A model generated the notes under the pieces. The model was not told the origin of the DNA, did not search any database, and saw nothing but the letters and a program-made list of their open reading frames with translations. The position numbers and the translations under genes were made by a program. From assembly GCF_004217555.1 (NCBI RefSeq), contig NZ_SHKW01000001.1, positions 3,162,001-3,226,000 on the forward strand: a stretch of 64,000 nt of DNA. Direction: 5' to 3'. Positions 54,531 to 63,254 of this stretch are shown piece after piece. Every line of letters starts with the position of its first letter. Within the stretch, counting starts at the first letter, position 1. The stretch is from Edaphobacter modestus. GTDB lineage: Bacteria > Acidobacteriota > Terriglobia > Terriglobales > Acidobacteriaceae.

Positions 54531-55460
54531 TCAGCTGCTCCTGGTTATCGGCGCCCTTCCGGGGCCTTTAATGACTCGCTTATCTTTACTTAGATGAAAT
54601 TCTGCCAGCTTTAGCCAGTACCGTAGCCTAACCGCCTGCCGGATCAAGAACTTTGTTAAAGGGTTGGAGCTAAAGTAATCGTAATGGTCGCTAAAATCAA
54701 TGAATCCTTGGTGTTGCATCCGAATACTGGCCGTGGCCTTCTGATTAACGCTTTGGCTACCAAAATGAATGATATCCGCACAGGGCGTGTAATATATTTT
54801 ATAGTCTTTAATCTTTAGCATGTAACAGTACGCTAAATCGACTTGGAAAAGTGGGAAACGCTCATCAAGCATCCCCGCCTGTTCCCAGGTTGTCCTTCGA
54901 ATGACAAACGCTGTGCTTCCTAAGGCCTCGATCAACTGCTCGCGGGAATGGTCAAAGTTTGAGGCGTAGTAGTTGGTGCTAACGACTCCGTTTGGGAACA
55001 ACTTGTGCCAGTTTAAGCCTTGAAGGATGAGCGTTCCCATCCGAGCGAATCTTCTGACGCACATTTGGGTGGTACCGTCAGGATTCAGCAGCCTGGGCGT
55101 GCAGGCTGCCGCATCGGGATGCTTATCCATAAACTCGACGAGCGATTGAAAGGCATTTGCAATCAATCTTGTGTCGCTGTTCAACAGGCATGCATAACGC
55201 GCACGAGACATCCTCATGCCGAGATTGTTATTTTTTGCATACAGCTGACCAGATGTATTGCGAACCAAAATCACCTTGGGAAACTCTGCTGCAACCATGT
55301 CGGCACTGCCGTCCGACGAATTATCGTCGATGCAGATGACTTCAAATGTGATCCCTTGTGTGTAGTCATAGATCGAAGTCAGACATTGCTTCAACAACTC
55401 CCTGGTGTTGTAGTTCGGGATGATGATGGTTATGTCTAATAGCGTATTGGTCAATTGCAT
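54531..55460 (-). CDS. GT2 glycosyltransferase, rhamnosyltransferase-like (WbbL type)
   Basis: 309 aa: DITIIIPNYNTRELLKQCL, VICIDDNSSDGSADMVAAEF, GQLYAKNNNLGMRMSRARY, ACLLNSDTRLI (metal-binding Asp) and MLDERFPLFQVDLAYCYML (the ED-like region reads QVDL). The WbbL family transfers rhamnose from dTDP-Rha, which the rfb genes provide. Its first 120 bp plus upstream sequence are duplicated at 56515-56689. Confidence 0.88.
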   Translation of the reverse strand: MQLTNTLLDITIIIPNYNTRELLKQCLTSIYDYTQGITFEVICIDDNSSDGSADMVAAEFPKVILVRNTSGQLYAKNNNLGMRMSRARYACLLNSDTRLIANAFQSLVEFMDKHPDAAACTPRLLNPDGTTQMCVRRFARMGTLILQGLNWHKLFPNGVVSTNYYASNFDHSREQLIEALGSTAFVIRRTTWEQAGMLDERFPLFQVDLAYCYMLKIKDYKIYYTPCADIIHFGSQSVNQKATASIRMQHQGFIDFSDHYDYFSSNPLTKFLIRQAVRLRYWLKLAEFHLSKDKRVIKGPGRAPITRSS

Positions 55461-55510
55461 CTTCCTTGATTGCGCATCGGATTGCTCTTTGGCCTTTGAG
55501 AACTACTTCG
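55336..55510. repeat. copy A of a 175-bp imperfect direct duplication
   Basis: Covers the 5' end of the GT2 gene (start at 55460) and about 50 bp upstream. It recurs at 56515-56689, a constant 1179-bp offset, with scattered mismatches. Confidence 0.85.
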
Positions 55511-55654
55511 TATAGCTGCACGAAGCAACCTTAGCGTTTCCTTGTAGTGTTGCAACTCATCAACATAGATTATATCGAAACCAAAATGCCCGATTGATGC
55601 GATCAGCTGCAACCTAAACCGGCCGGGACTAACACTGCTCTTGGTACAGGAAAA

Positions 55655-55760
55655 CTAAGCCCTTCAAAACAGAGCACCGGCTCATGATGAGGTCGTTCAA
55701 CTGGGCCCGACCACCGTTTTGCGGAAACAAAGCTACATTGCGAGAGTCCTCTGCCACTTG
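55655..55760 (-). pseudogene. remnant of an MBOAT acyltransferase gene
   Basis: The minus strand encodes GPVERPHHEPVLCF and the flanking SFVSAKRW, matching GPIERPRQLLPQFHHEPVLR of the intact MBOAT gene with about 20 bp deleted. At nucleotide level 55671-55740 aligns to 57689-57777. No other part of the gene is seen here. Confidence 0.7.
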
Positions 55761-55840
55761 AAGAAGAACTCTCCATTTTGATCCAATACCCTTGCCTTCC
55801 ACGGTTGCATTCCCCGTGCAGATCTTCTAGGATTCCGTAA

Positions 55841-56485
55841 ATGCATTTCACTTGGAAAATGAAGGCCCGCGTTTTGGCCAGGGACTCCTCCGTGTTGAAC
55901 CTGTTAATGGGGATGAGGGCCAGAAAGCAGCAAAAGGCATGGGAAACAGGAGGCCGATTTGGGCCGCCCCACATTATTAAGCAGCGCATGTTGCTGGATC
56001 ATGCACAAAAATTTCATATAGATACTCTGGTAGAGACCGGAACCTACCTCGGGGATATGATCTTTGCGATGAAAGATCACTTTAAGAAAATCTATTCCAT
56101 CGAGTTAAGTGAGGAGTTGCACGAAAGGGCAAAGTCGGCATTTAGGAAGTACCCACATATTCATCTTGTTGCCGGTGATAGCGCAACTGCAATCGAGAGT
56201 GTCTTGGGTGGCATCAATGAGCGTTGCCTGTTCTGGCTCGATGGCCATTACTCAGGGGGGATTACCGCTTTGGGAGATGTTCGATGTCCGATTCGTGCAG
56301 AGATTGAAGCGATTCTCCGGCATCCGATCAAGGACCACGTCCTTCTCATTGATGATGCCATTTGCTTCGACGGACATCATGGATATCCAACTTTGTTCGA
56401 ACTCCACGATATCGTTGTAAGTCGTTTCCCGGGGTACGAAATGCAGGTTTTTGATAATGTGATCCAAATCCGTCCCACTCGGTAA
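55841..56485 (+). CDS. SAM-fold protein (class I methyltransferase-like)
   Basis: 214 aa with IDTLVETGTYLGDMIFAMKD (motif I), YSIELSEELHERAKSAF (motif II), IHLVAGDSATAIESVL and LFWLDGHYSGG, then VLLIDDAICFDGHHGYPTL. These are features of class I methyltransferase-like proteins found in polysaccharide clusters. It is the only plus-strand gene in this part of the EPS locus and is bracketed by a duplicated GT2 start and an MBOAT remnant, so it was probably inserted by recombination. Confidence 0.8.
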   Translation: MHFTWKMKARVLARDSSVLNLLMGMRARKQQKAWETGGRFGPPHIIKQRMLLDHAQKFHIDTLVETGTYLGDMIFAMKDHFKKIYSIELSEELHERAKSAFRKYPHIHLVAGDSATAIESVLGGINERCLFWLDGHYSGGITALGDVRCPIRAEIEAILRHPIKDHVLLIDDAICFDGHHGYPTLFELHDIVVSRFPGYEMQVFDNVIQIRPTR

Positions 56486-56514
56486 CCAGTCTTCGTTGAG
56501 CGGCTCTTTCCGGA

Positions 56515-56689
56515 ATGACTTCAAATGTGATCCCATGCATGTAGCCATAGATCGAAGGCAGACATTGCTTCAACAATTCCCTTGTGTTGTAGTTCGGGAA
56601 GATAATGGTCATGTCTAATAGCGTATTGGTCGATTGCATTTCTGTTGATTGCGCATCGGGCTGCTCTTAGCTTTTGAAACAACGACAGC
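56515..56689. repeat. copy B of the 175-bp duplication (GT2 5' remnant)
   Basis: The minus strand reads NTLLDMTIIFPNYNTRELLK and QCLPSIYGYMHGITFEVI from ATG at 56639, nearly identical to the start of the GT2 gene at 55460, then diverges at once. It is a non-functional 5' fragment. Confidence 0.85.
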
Positions 56690-56795
56690 TGTGACATATC
56701 ACCTTATGAGGTCGTCTATGCACTCGATTCTAGTCGTGCAACGTACGGCGACCTGCAATGAAGCAGACATGCTGATCCCCTGATCGCTGTGTCGA

Positions 56796-58241
56796 TCAGA
56801 ATTGAAAATAAATGAAGTCGGTGTGTCCAAAGACCCCAAAGAAAATGATGCTGTAGAGGCATCCGTAATAGCAGCAGATGCGAAAAGAAAAAGATTGCCA
56901 AAGATTCGGCGCTTTGTGGGGATGTTGGATCCACCATTCTACCAAGAACATAACAGTCACAAACCCGAGCAAAAACGGGGTGTTTGCTCGCGGGATACCC
57001 GCCGCAGCCAGGACCATTGAGCTCATTCCGCCAAATGGATAGAAATGAGTGAGAATGTACCAGGCTGAGCGAATGTCGCTGGCGCGAAATGGTACCCAGG
57101 CAATCGTTACCAAGATAAATGTAAAGAGGAGCTGCAGGGATTCGAGAGCCTTCGGATACCTATCAAGACGGAGCGCGGTTCGAACTTTACCTCTGAATTC
57201 GGCTGTCAGATGAGAGCAGATGAGAAACATCCCATGGAGTCCTCCCCAGACCACGAACGTCCAGTTTGCTCCATGCCAAAGCCCACTTAATAAGAAAGTC
57301 GCTAGCAGGTTGAAGTACAAACGAAATGTCCTCACTCGGTTTCCACCTAATGGAATATAGAGGTAGTCGCGAAACCAAGTTGAGAGTGAAATATGCCAGC
57401 GGTGCCAGAACTCCCCAATCGATCGGCTGAAGTATGGCTGCGCAAAGTTTAAACGCAATTCATAACCCATCATTCGGGCGATTCCAAGAGCGATATCAGA
57501 GTATCCAGAGAAATCACAATAAATCTGTATCGCAAAGCTTAGAGTGGCAAGCAGTAATTCGACTCCGGAATAGGATCGAGGGCTAGCATAAACTAGATTT
57601 ACAAACCCACTCAACGAATCCGCAATGACCATCTTCTTGAAGAGGCCCCAGGTTGCAAGAGTGATGCCAGATTTGATGCGATCAGAACGGAGCACCGGCT
57701 CATGATGGAACTGTGGGAGCAACTGACGCGGTCGTTCAATTGGGCCAGCCACCATTTGCGGGAAGAAGGCTACATAAAGCGCATAATCTAATATATTTTT
57801 TTCTGCTGGAGCTTTCTTTTTGTAAACATCGATGGTGTAGCTCATTGCCTGAAATGTGTGAAAAGACAGGCCAACAGGAAGAAGAATCCGAAAGATTGGA
57901 AGATCTTGTTGTCCACCGAAAAAATGGACTATCTCGGTGAGAGATGTATTAAAAAAATTCAAGTACTTGAAAACGACTAGGAGTCCGATATTACAAAATA
58001 AGCTGAGGCCAAGGAAAAATCTCCTCGTAGTTCCAATCCTACTTTTTTCAATTAGTAGACCAGCCGCAAAATCGATAAGTGTGATGCCCCAGATAACGAC
58101 GATATATTTCGTATTCCAGCACATGTAGAAGTAATAGCTGGCAATAAGTAAAAAAATCTTACGCGGGGTACCACGCAGCACTAAGAACAGCGACCAGCTC
58201 ACCGCAAAGAAAAGAAGAAATTGAAAACTATTAAAGAGCAA
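56796..58241 (-). CDS. MBOAT O-acyltransferase (AlgI-like)
   Basis: 481 aa with about ten or more spans. MBOAT/AlgI signatures: LPVGLSFHTFQAMSYTIDVY, FFPQMVAGPIERPRQLLPQF, FWHRWHISLSTWFRDYLYIP and the catalytic-His block LLSGLWHGANWTFVVWGGLHG. It would move acyl (often acetyl) groups across the inner membrane for polysaccharide O-acylation together with the SGNH protein encoded 2 bp upstream. A fragment of this gene is duplicated at 55655-55760. Confidence 0.92.
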   Translation of the reverse strand: MLFNSFQFLLFFAVSWSLFLVLRGTPRKIFLLIASYYFYMCWNTKYIVVIWGITLIDFAAGLLIEKSRIGTTRRFFLGLSLFCNIGLLVVFKYLNFFNTSLTEIVHFFGGQQDLPIFRILLPVGLSFHTFQAMSYTIDVYKKKAPAEKNILDYALYVAFFPQMVAGPIERPRQLLPQFHHEPVLRSDRIKSGITLATWGLFKKMVIADSLSGFVNLVYASPRSYSGVELLLATLSFAIQIYCDFSGYSDIALGIARMMGYELRLNFAQPYFSRSIGEFWHRWHISLSTWFRDYLYIPLGGNRVRTFRLYFNLLATFLLSGLWHGANWTFVVWGGLHGMFLICSHLTAEFRGKVRTALRLDRYPKALESLQLLFTFILVTIAWVPFRASDIRSAWYILTHFYPFGGMSSMVLAAAGIPRANTPFLLGFVTVMFLVEWWIQHPHKAPNLWQSFSFRICCYYGCLYSIIFFGVFGHTDFIYFQF

Positions 58242-58243
58242 TC

Positions 58244-59278
58244 TCAGCGCCCCCTGCGTTCTTCTTTGGAAACTAAGTCGTAGACGGCTCGCGTGTAAAC
58301 CTGTGCTCCTGCGCGGTTGAGATGGGCGCGATCAGAGAACATCCGATTGGCATACAGAAGGTAATCAGGCCCGAGCAGTTTGCAGGATGAATTGAGTCGG
58401 AGAAGGTCGGCGAACGCTTGATCCATCTTTGGGGCCAAGGCATATTCTCCCTCTCGCTCATATCGAGGAACGAAGTAGCACCGGATATGATGCTCGTCGA
58501 TGATCTGGTTGAGTTCAGAAAGCTGTGCACTTTCGGTATCCGCAGATCGTGTCATGGTTAACGTAGGCTGGTCGGATGGCAAGTGAAAATCATCAGGTAG
58601 ACTGTCGTTCGGATAGTGGCTCTGTTCGTAGACAAAGTAATAGCCTCTATCCTTCAACATTTTTGAAACATTGACACCGCCCTCCCGGTAATAATTGAGT
58701 GGTCCTCCATGTTGGCGTGAGGTTATCAGGAAGCTAAAGAAATCTCGGACAAGATATCTGAAAGGAAAAATTCTTTCTGCAATATCGTGGTCGTTCCATG
58801 GAAGACGGAAGATGCTGGCGCGGTTTGTTGTGGTTTCCCATGGAATTGTCAAAAGTAGGATATCCGGTACTTCTGACTCTCTTTTCACCATTTCGCGGAG
58901 TTCGGGTACGAAAGCTGCTCGTGCAGGATAGCCAGAGTTATAAGAGTAATAATCCAACTTGTCGGCGGCGGCCAGTCGGTCAAACTCATCTGGGATGAAT
59001 CCAGCAAGAACTTTGCTGTCTCCAAAGATTAAAATCCGTTGGCTAGAATGATTCTCGGGAAACACTGTTCCATGGAATTCTTGTTGTAATTTGGCACGGT
59101 AAACGACGTCAGCTCCTATGCTAATGAATGGAAATAGGATGAATATTCCATAGAAGACTAGCCAAAGTGCCGCAAAGCCGAAAGCATAACCAGCTATGTG
59201 CCGCCCGAACTTACGACCAGGGGGGGGCGGGGCTGCTTCTACAGCGTAAGTTAGTCCGGACTGTCTTGCATCCAACAT
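58244..59278 (-). CDS. SGNH-type acyltransferase partner of MBOAT (AlgX/DltD-like)
   Basis: 344 aa with one N-terminal membrane anchor (AGYAFGFAALWLVFYGIFILF) and a periplasmic SGNH-like domain: GDSKVLAGFIPDEF with the nucleophile Ser, ILLLTIPWETTTNRAS, and a C-terminal Asp-x-x-His in FSDRAHLNRAGAQVYTRAV. It should transfer the acyl group received by MBOAT to the EPS. The stop is 2 bp before the MBOAT start, so the pair is translationally linked. Confidence 0.85.
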   Translation of the reverse strand: MLDARQSGLTYAVEAAPPPPGRKFGRHIAGYAFGFAALWLVFYGIFILFPFISIGADVVYRAKLQQEFHGTVFPENHSSQRILIFGDSKVLAGFIPDEFDRLAAADKLDYYSYNSGYPARAAFVPELREMVKRESEVPDILLLTIPWETTTNRASIFRLPWNDHDIAERIFPFRYLVRDFFSFLITSRQHGGPLNYYREGGVNVSKMLKDRGYYFVYEQSHYPNDSLPDDFHLPSDQPTLTMTRSADTESAQLSELNQIIDEHHIRCYFVPRYEREGEYALAPKMDQAFADLLRLNSSCKLLGPDYLLYANRMFSDRAHLNRAGAQVYTRAVYDLVSKEERRGR

Positions 59279-59376
59279 TCGATTTAGATGTCAAAAAAGT
59301 AATACGTGGGTTGATTAACGAAGTGAACGGCTCCTCGTCGAGCAATCACGAGCTCGTTCTTTGGCGTTCCATTCTT

Positions 59377-60510
59377 CTAAGATCTCTGATGTAAAAGACC
59401 ATGCACCTTGATCTCCGCCAGCGACCGCTCGTATCCATTCCAATTGGGCTCGTTTTGATTCGCCCATGTCAGAAACTTTCGCAATCCTTCGCCAAACTTG
59501 TGTTGTGGCTCGTAGTCCAGTAGTCGCCCAGCCAGAGTCAGATCTGCCATTCCGTGTCTTATATCGCCGTTTCGGAAGGCTCCAGTGATCTTCAGTTCCG
59601 AAGGAGAACCAAAGAATTCGTTGACGAGTCTTGCGACATCCAGAACGGTGGTTCGTTCGTCGGAGCCAACGTTCACCGCATCACAACCCGCAAAAGGGGT
59701 AGTGATAGCGGCTGAGGTTGCACGCACAACGTCGTCGATATAGACAAAATCCCGGCTCTCCAGCCCGTCCTCAAAAACATGGATCGGACGTCCAGCCCTG
59801 ACTAGATTCGAGAATATTGCTAATATTCCTGTGTACGGATTTTGAAGTGATTGTCCGGGGCCATATACGTTCTGATAGCGCAAGGCAACAGTAGGTATTT
59901 TTCGGACCTGACCAAACATGAGCGCCATCTGTTCCTGCACCTGCTTGGTCAGTCCGTAAAACGAGGACGGCTGATGAGGTGCCGTCTCCGGTGTCGGTAT
60001 AGTCTCGCAAGCGCCGCCGCATCGGGGACAGAGGGGATCGAATTGACCGGCTTGCTTTTCTTCGACGGACCTTGAGACGGGATAGACCACTCCATCACGC
60101 TCACAGCAATATGCCCCTTCGCCGTAGATTGCCCTCGAGGAGGCAACGACGATCCGCTCTACTTGGAGGCAGTTCTCCTTCGAAAGGAGCTCGTACAGCA
60201 GTGCCGTTCCCGCAATGTTAGTACGCTCGTAACGGGAAACCTCGTACATAGATTGGCCGGTCCCTGTCTCCGCTGCTAGATGAACAATGCAGTCCTGGCC
60301 TTCCAGGGCAGGCCGAAGGGAAGCCGGGTCCGCAACATCCCCCACCACTAGCCTTACATGCTTGTCAAGATCACCTGGCAGTACGCGGTTCCCTGCGTGC
60401 ACCTGATCCAGGAAACTGTCTAATATGGTCATCTCGTGTCGGAGTGCGAGCAGGTGACGTGTGAGGTGCTGCCCAATGAATCCTGCACCTCCGGTGATCA
60501 ATATCTTCAT
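59377..60510 (-). CDS. NAD-dependent epimerase with zinc-ribbon insert (dTDP-rhamnose 4-epimerase-like)
   Basis: A 377-aa extended [42 protein letters not shown], Tyr-x-x-x-Lys in SSFYGLTKQVQEQMALMFG, VALRYQNVYGPGQ and RDFVYIDDVVRATSAA. Between strands it carries a CPRCGGACETI insert that could bind zinc with YCC. Such inserts are known from dTDP-L-rhamnose 4-epimerase and WbiB-like enzymes that yield 6-deoxy-L-talose. With the rfb operon this suggests 6-deoxytalose in the polymer; that is inference. Confidence 0.85.
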   Translation of the reverse strand: MKILITGGAGFIGQHLTRHLLALRHEMTILDSFLDQVHAGNRVLPGDLDKHVRLVVGDVADPASLRPALEGQDCIVHLAAETGTGQSMYEVSRYERTNIAGTALLYELLSKENCLQVERIVVASSRAIYGEGAYCCERDGVVYPVSRSVEEKQAGQFDPLCPRCGGACETIPTPETAPHQPSSFYGLTKQVQEQMALMFGQVRKIPTVALRYQNVYGPGQSLQNPYTGILAIFSNLVRAGRPIHVFEDGLESRDFVYIDDVVRATSAAITTPFAGCDAVNVGSDERTTVLDVARLVNEFFGSPSELKITGAFRNGDIRHGMADLTLAGRLLDYEPQHKFGEGLRKFLTWANQNEPNWNGYERSLAEIKVHGLLHQRS

Positions 60511-60613
60511 TTTCGCTAGTATAGCTAATACTGATACTGATGCACTAGATCAACATACAATAGCTATCCGTCGGTTGGCTTGGACACAAATTATTGACAA
60601 CAATGAAGCCCCT

Positions 60614-61657
60614 TCACGATTGGGGATAATTCTGCTGACCCTGCCTCAAGACGATAGACTGCCCTCCCGGTCCTCGGACGGAGTTGTTGCGTCGCAACGT
60701 TGCCCACTTCCTCCACTCGGCAATACGTCTCTGTCTTGGAGTGAACAGGCGCCGTTTCAACTCTGACAGAGTTGGTTTCCAGAAGCCGGATTCTTTGGAA
60801 AAATAAAGGTCTTTGCAAGCTCTACCTGCGAATCGTATGATTCGTTCGAATCTTGCGACCGGACCCATGTAGAGATCCCAGAAAGCACAATCATCCAGAA
60901 GGGATTCTTTGTATCGCTCAATGCTCATTCGAGCAGGCTTATTCAGTAGCGCGAAGTCATGGTGTACCAAGACATCACCGGCAATAAAAACGCTCTTGCC
61001 GGAGTCGTGAAGACGATGGAAGAGGTTGGTGTCACTGAGATCGAGCGGGAACATAGGATCATAGCCACCCATCTCTCGGAGTGCGCACACTCGTAATGTA
61101 GACCCAGAATTTGCTGCGTATGCCGCCCTCTTTGAGGTGCCTACAAATCCTGAGCCGAACCAACGAGGCACACCGAATACAAACCGAAAAGGGGAGACGA
61201 TGCGGCCGTCTGCAATAACCTGAGGAACAATCGCTCCGATCGTCTTGTCCGGGCTCAGTTCACTGGCAAAGTCTGCAATTTTTGCCAAGAAATCCACCGG
61301 TAGGCAGGAGTCCTGGTCCAGCGTCAGTAGCCATTCGTATCCCTCGGCTTCAGCCTGTTCCAAGGCTTGATTGTAAGCCTGCGCCAAGCCCGGGTTATGC
61401 GGCGCCGATTCGTACAGTATTCCGCCGGGGAGCTTCCCGATGTCTTGACCGCCCGGCGTGTTGTCCCAAACTAATATTTTTAGATCGAAGTTGTCTGGGG
61501 AAGTGTTTTCAACTGAAGCGAGAAGCGTTTGCAATGTCGAAGAATCAAGAGGTTGCATCTTGTAAATGACGATCACGGCAAACAGTCTGGTGATTATCTG
61601 AGACGAGCTGCTTCTCTCGGCACTACGCATTCCCATATGTTTTTGTAATGTCGACAC
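60614..61657 (-). CDS. GT2 family rhamnosyltransferase-like glycosyltransferase
   Basis: 347 aa: LFAVIVIYKMQPLDSSTLQT, ILVWDNTPGGQD, NPGLAQAYNQALEQAEAEG, WLLTLDQDSCLPVDFLAKI (D-x-D-like), YDPMFPLDLSDTNLFHRL and VHHDFALLNKPARMSIERYK. This is the arrangement of RfbN-type rhamnosyltransferases. It is 9 bp downstream of the Wzz-like gene. Confidence 0.88.
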   Translation of the reverse strand: MSTLQKHMGMRSAERSSSSQIITRLFAVIVIYKMQPLDSSTLQTLLASVENTSPDNFDLKILVWDNTPGGQDIGKLPGGILYESAPHNPGLAQAYNQALEQAEAEGYEWLLTLDQDSCLPVDFLAKIADFASELSPDKTIGAIVPQVIADGRIVSPFRFVFGVPRWFGSGFVGTSKRAAYAANSGSTLRVCALREMGGYDPMFPLDLSDTNLFHRLHDSGKSVFIAGDVLVHHDFALLNKPARMSIERYKESLLDDCAFWDLYMGPVARFERIIRFAGRACKDLYFSKESGFWKPTLSELKRRLFTPRQRRIAEWRKWATLRRNNSVRGPGGQSIVLRQGQQNYPQS

Positions 61658-61666
61658 TTATCCTGC

Positions 61667-62896
61667 CTACAAGCGAACGTGAAGAATCTTGCTCACTTGA
61701 TCCAATATGACTGCAGACCTATGATCCTCTCGCATTCGCATAAGGGCCTCTCGCCCAAGAGCCAAAAAACATGCGAGGCAAAATCCAACTACGCCAAAAC
61801 CCAAAGTGATCAACATGCGAGGCGGGCCAGACTTTTTGTCTGGAGGCACGGCGTGGTCGACTATCTGGATGATTGGTGCCGATTTTGCCTCATCGATGCG
61901 GGCGGCTTCGTATTGCCTTGACAGCAAATCGAAGAGCGTCTGATGGTACCGGACCTCTCTCAATTTCCTGACATACTCCATACCCTCTTTCGGAACCCGC
62001 CCGGCAGGCACCTGAGTGTCTCCAGGGAGCATGTTCTTCTGGTTATTCTGCAAAGCAGATAGTTGTTGGCGAAGGGCGTCAATCTGGGTTTGCAGTCTCT
62101 TGAGATCGGGATTCTCGTCGGTTGCATAGGTTCGCATGGCCTGCAATTCAACTTCGCGGCTTCTCAACTCAGCGCCGGTTTCTGCGATGCTTCGGATGGC
62201 CATTGCTGATTGCCCGCTCAGCTCTATGAGGCCGGTTTTCTCTTGAGTTGTTCGAAGGTCGTTTTCAGCAGCCGCGAGAGCGCTCTTTTCTTCCTCAACT
62301 TGCCGATCGAAAAATAACCGCCTCTGGCCGGCTTCAGTGATTGCCAGGGTTGAATTCATCTGATACAGCTCATCCACAAATGCATTTGCCATATCACTGG
62401 CTAACTTCGGGTTTGGATCTTTCACTGTGATGATGATTAACCCCGACTTGGCAGCGTCGAACTGCGCGTGTTCCTTAAGTATTTTGCGCGTATCCTCCAG
62501 TTTTTTCTGTTTCCACAGAGACTCGAGCCGGAATCGATTGATGATGTGGTCCGTGATCGTCCGGCTTTCGAGCATTGCCACGTAAATATCGCTCGGGTTC
62601 TTCAGCAAACTTGCAGCCCCACTTGCCCCTAGTCCTGCCAGGGAACCCAGCTGTCCCATCAGGACTGATGCAGTGGACTGCGGGGCTTGGGGAGGGAGAA
62701 TTGTCGCAGTCGCAGTAAAGGTGACTTTCATCAAAAATGCAATGGCTGCTCCGATGAGAAGCGAACCGAAGGTAATGATCGCAATGCGCAGTCGGCTTCG
62801 AAGCAGAATCAAAAGCATTCTCAGATATCGGGAATCCTCGCTCCCTGAATAGAGATCACCGTTGGCCAGCGGTTCTAGTGTTTGCGCAGCTTTCAT
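61667..62896 (-). CDS. Wzz-type polysaccharide co-polymerase
   Basis: 409 aa with an N-terminal span (IAIITFGSLLIGAAIAFLMK at about 38-57), a long periplasmic coiled region (QVEEEKSALAAAENDLRTTQ; DLKRLQTQIDALRQQLSALQ), a GNVR-like YVRKLREVRYHQTLFDLLSR motif and a C-terminal span (MLITLGFGVVGFCLACFLAL). There is no tyrosine-kinase domain. It should set the chain length of polymer made by the Wzy-like protein. First gene of the minus-strand cluster. Confidence 0.9.
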   Translation of the reverse strand: MKAAQTLEPLANGDLYSGSEDSRYLRMLLILLRSRLRIAIITFGSLLIGAAIAFLMKVTFTATATILPPQAPQSTASVLMGQLGSLAGLGASGAASLLKNPSDIYVAMLESRTITDHIINRFRLESLWKQKKLEDTRKILKEHAQFDAAKSGLIIITVKDPNPKLASDMANAFVDELYQMNSTLAITEAGQRRLFFDRQVEEEKSALAAAENDLRTTQEKTGLIELSGQSAMAIRSIAETGAELRSREVELQAMRTYATDENPDLKRLQTQIDALRQQLSALQNNQKNMLPGDTQVPAGRVPKEGMEYVRKLREVRYHQTLFDLLSRQYEAARIDEAKSAPIIQIVDHAVPPDKKSGPPRMLITLGFGVVGFCLACFLALGREALMRMREDHRSAVILDQVSKILHVRL

Positions 62897-63075
62897 TTCC
62901 TACAGAATGATATCGCATCCAGTCCCAACTAACGCCGGCAATTAGACTGATGGGGCGGATATCCGGTTTGGAAGAGCACCAGTGCATCGTTCTGGATGGA
63001 TCACGCCCACTATAGCTGACCGATATAATTGATTCTTTAGCATCATTGGTCAATACCGGATCAGGGGCTAACGCT

Positions 63076-63222
63076 GTAAAGATTGCTTTGATTACTGGAG
63101 AAGACGGGGTGTATCTGACAGAGCCTTTTTTGCGCAAAGGATATGAGATTCATGGCATCGAAGGATGCGGTTCCCTGTTCAATACTGGTTGCATCAATCG
63201 CCTTTATCGAAGCTCGTACGTG
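63076..63222 (+). pseudogene. 5' remnant of GDP-mannose 4,6-dehydratase (gmd)
   Basis: The frame reads [40 protein letters not shown] and NRLYRSSYV. This follows the gmd N-terminus (nucleotide loop, KGYEVHG, SLFNT...I-HLY), but the GxxGxxG loop has lost residues and the sequence ends after about 50 codons. It lies between the Wzz-like gene and the flippase. Confidence 0.75.
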
Positions 63223-63254
63223 GGAAACAGAATTGTTGTCGCGCGAGTCGCTGG

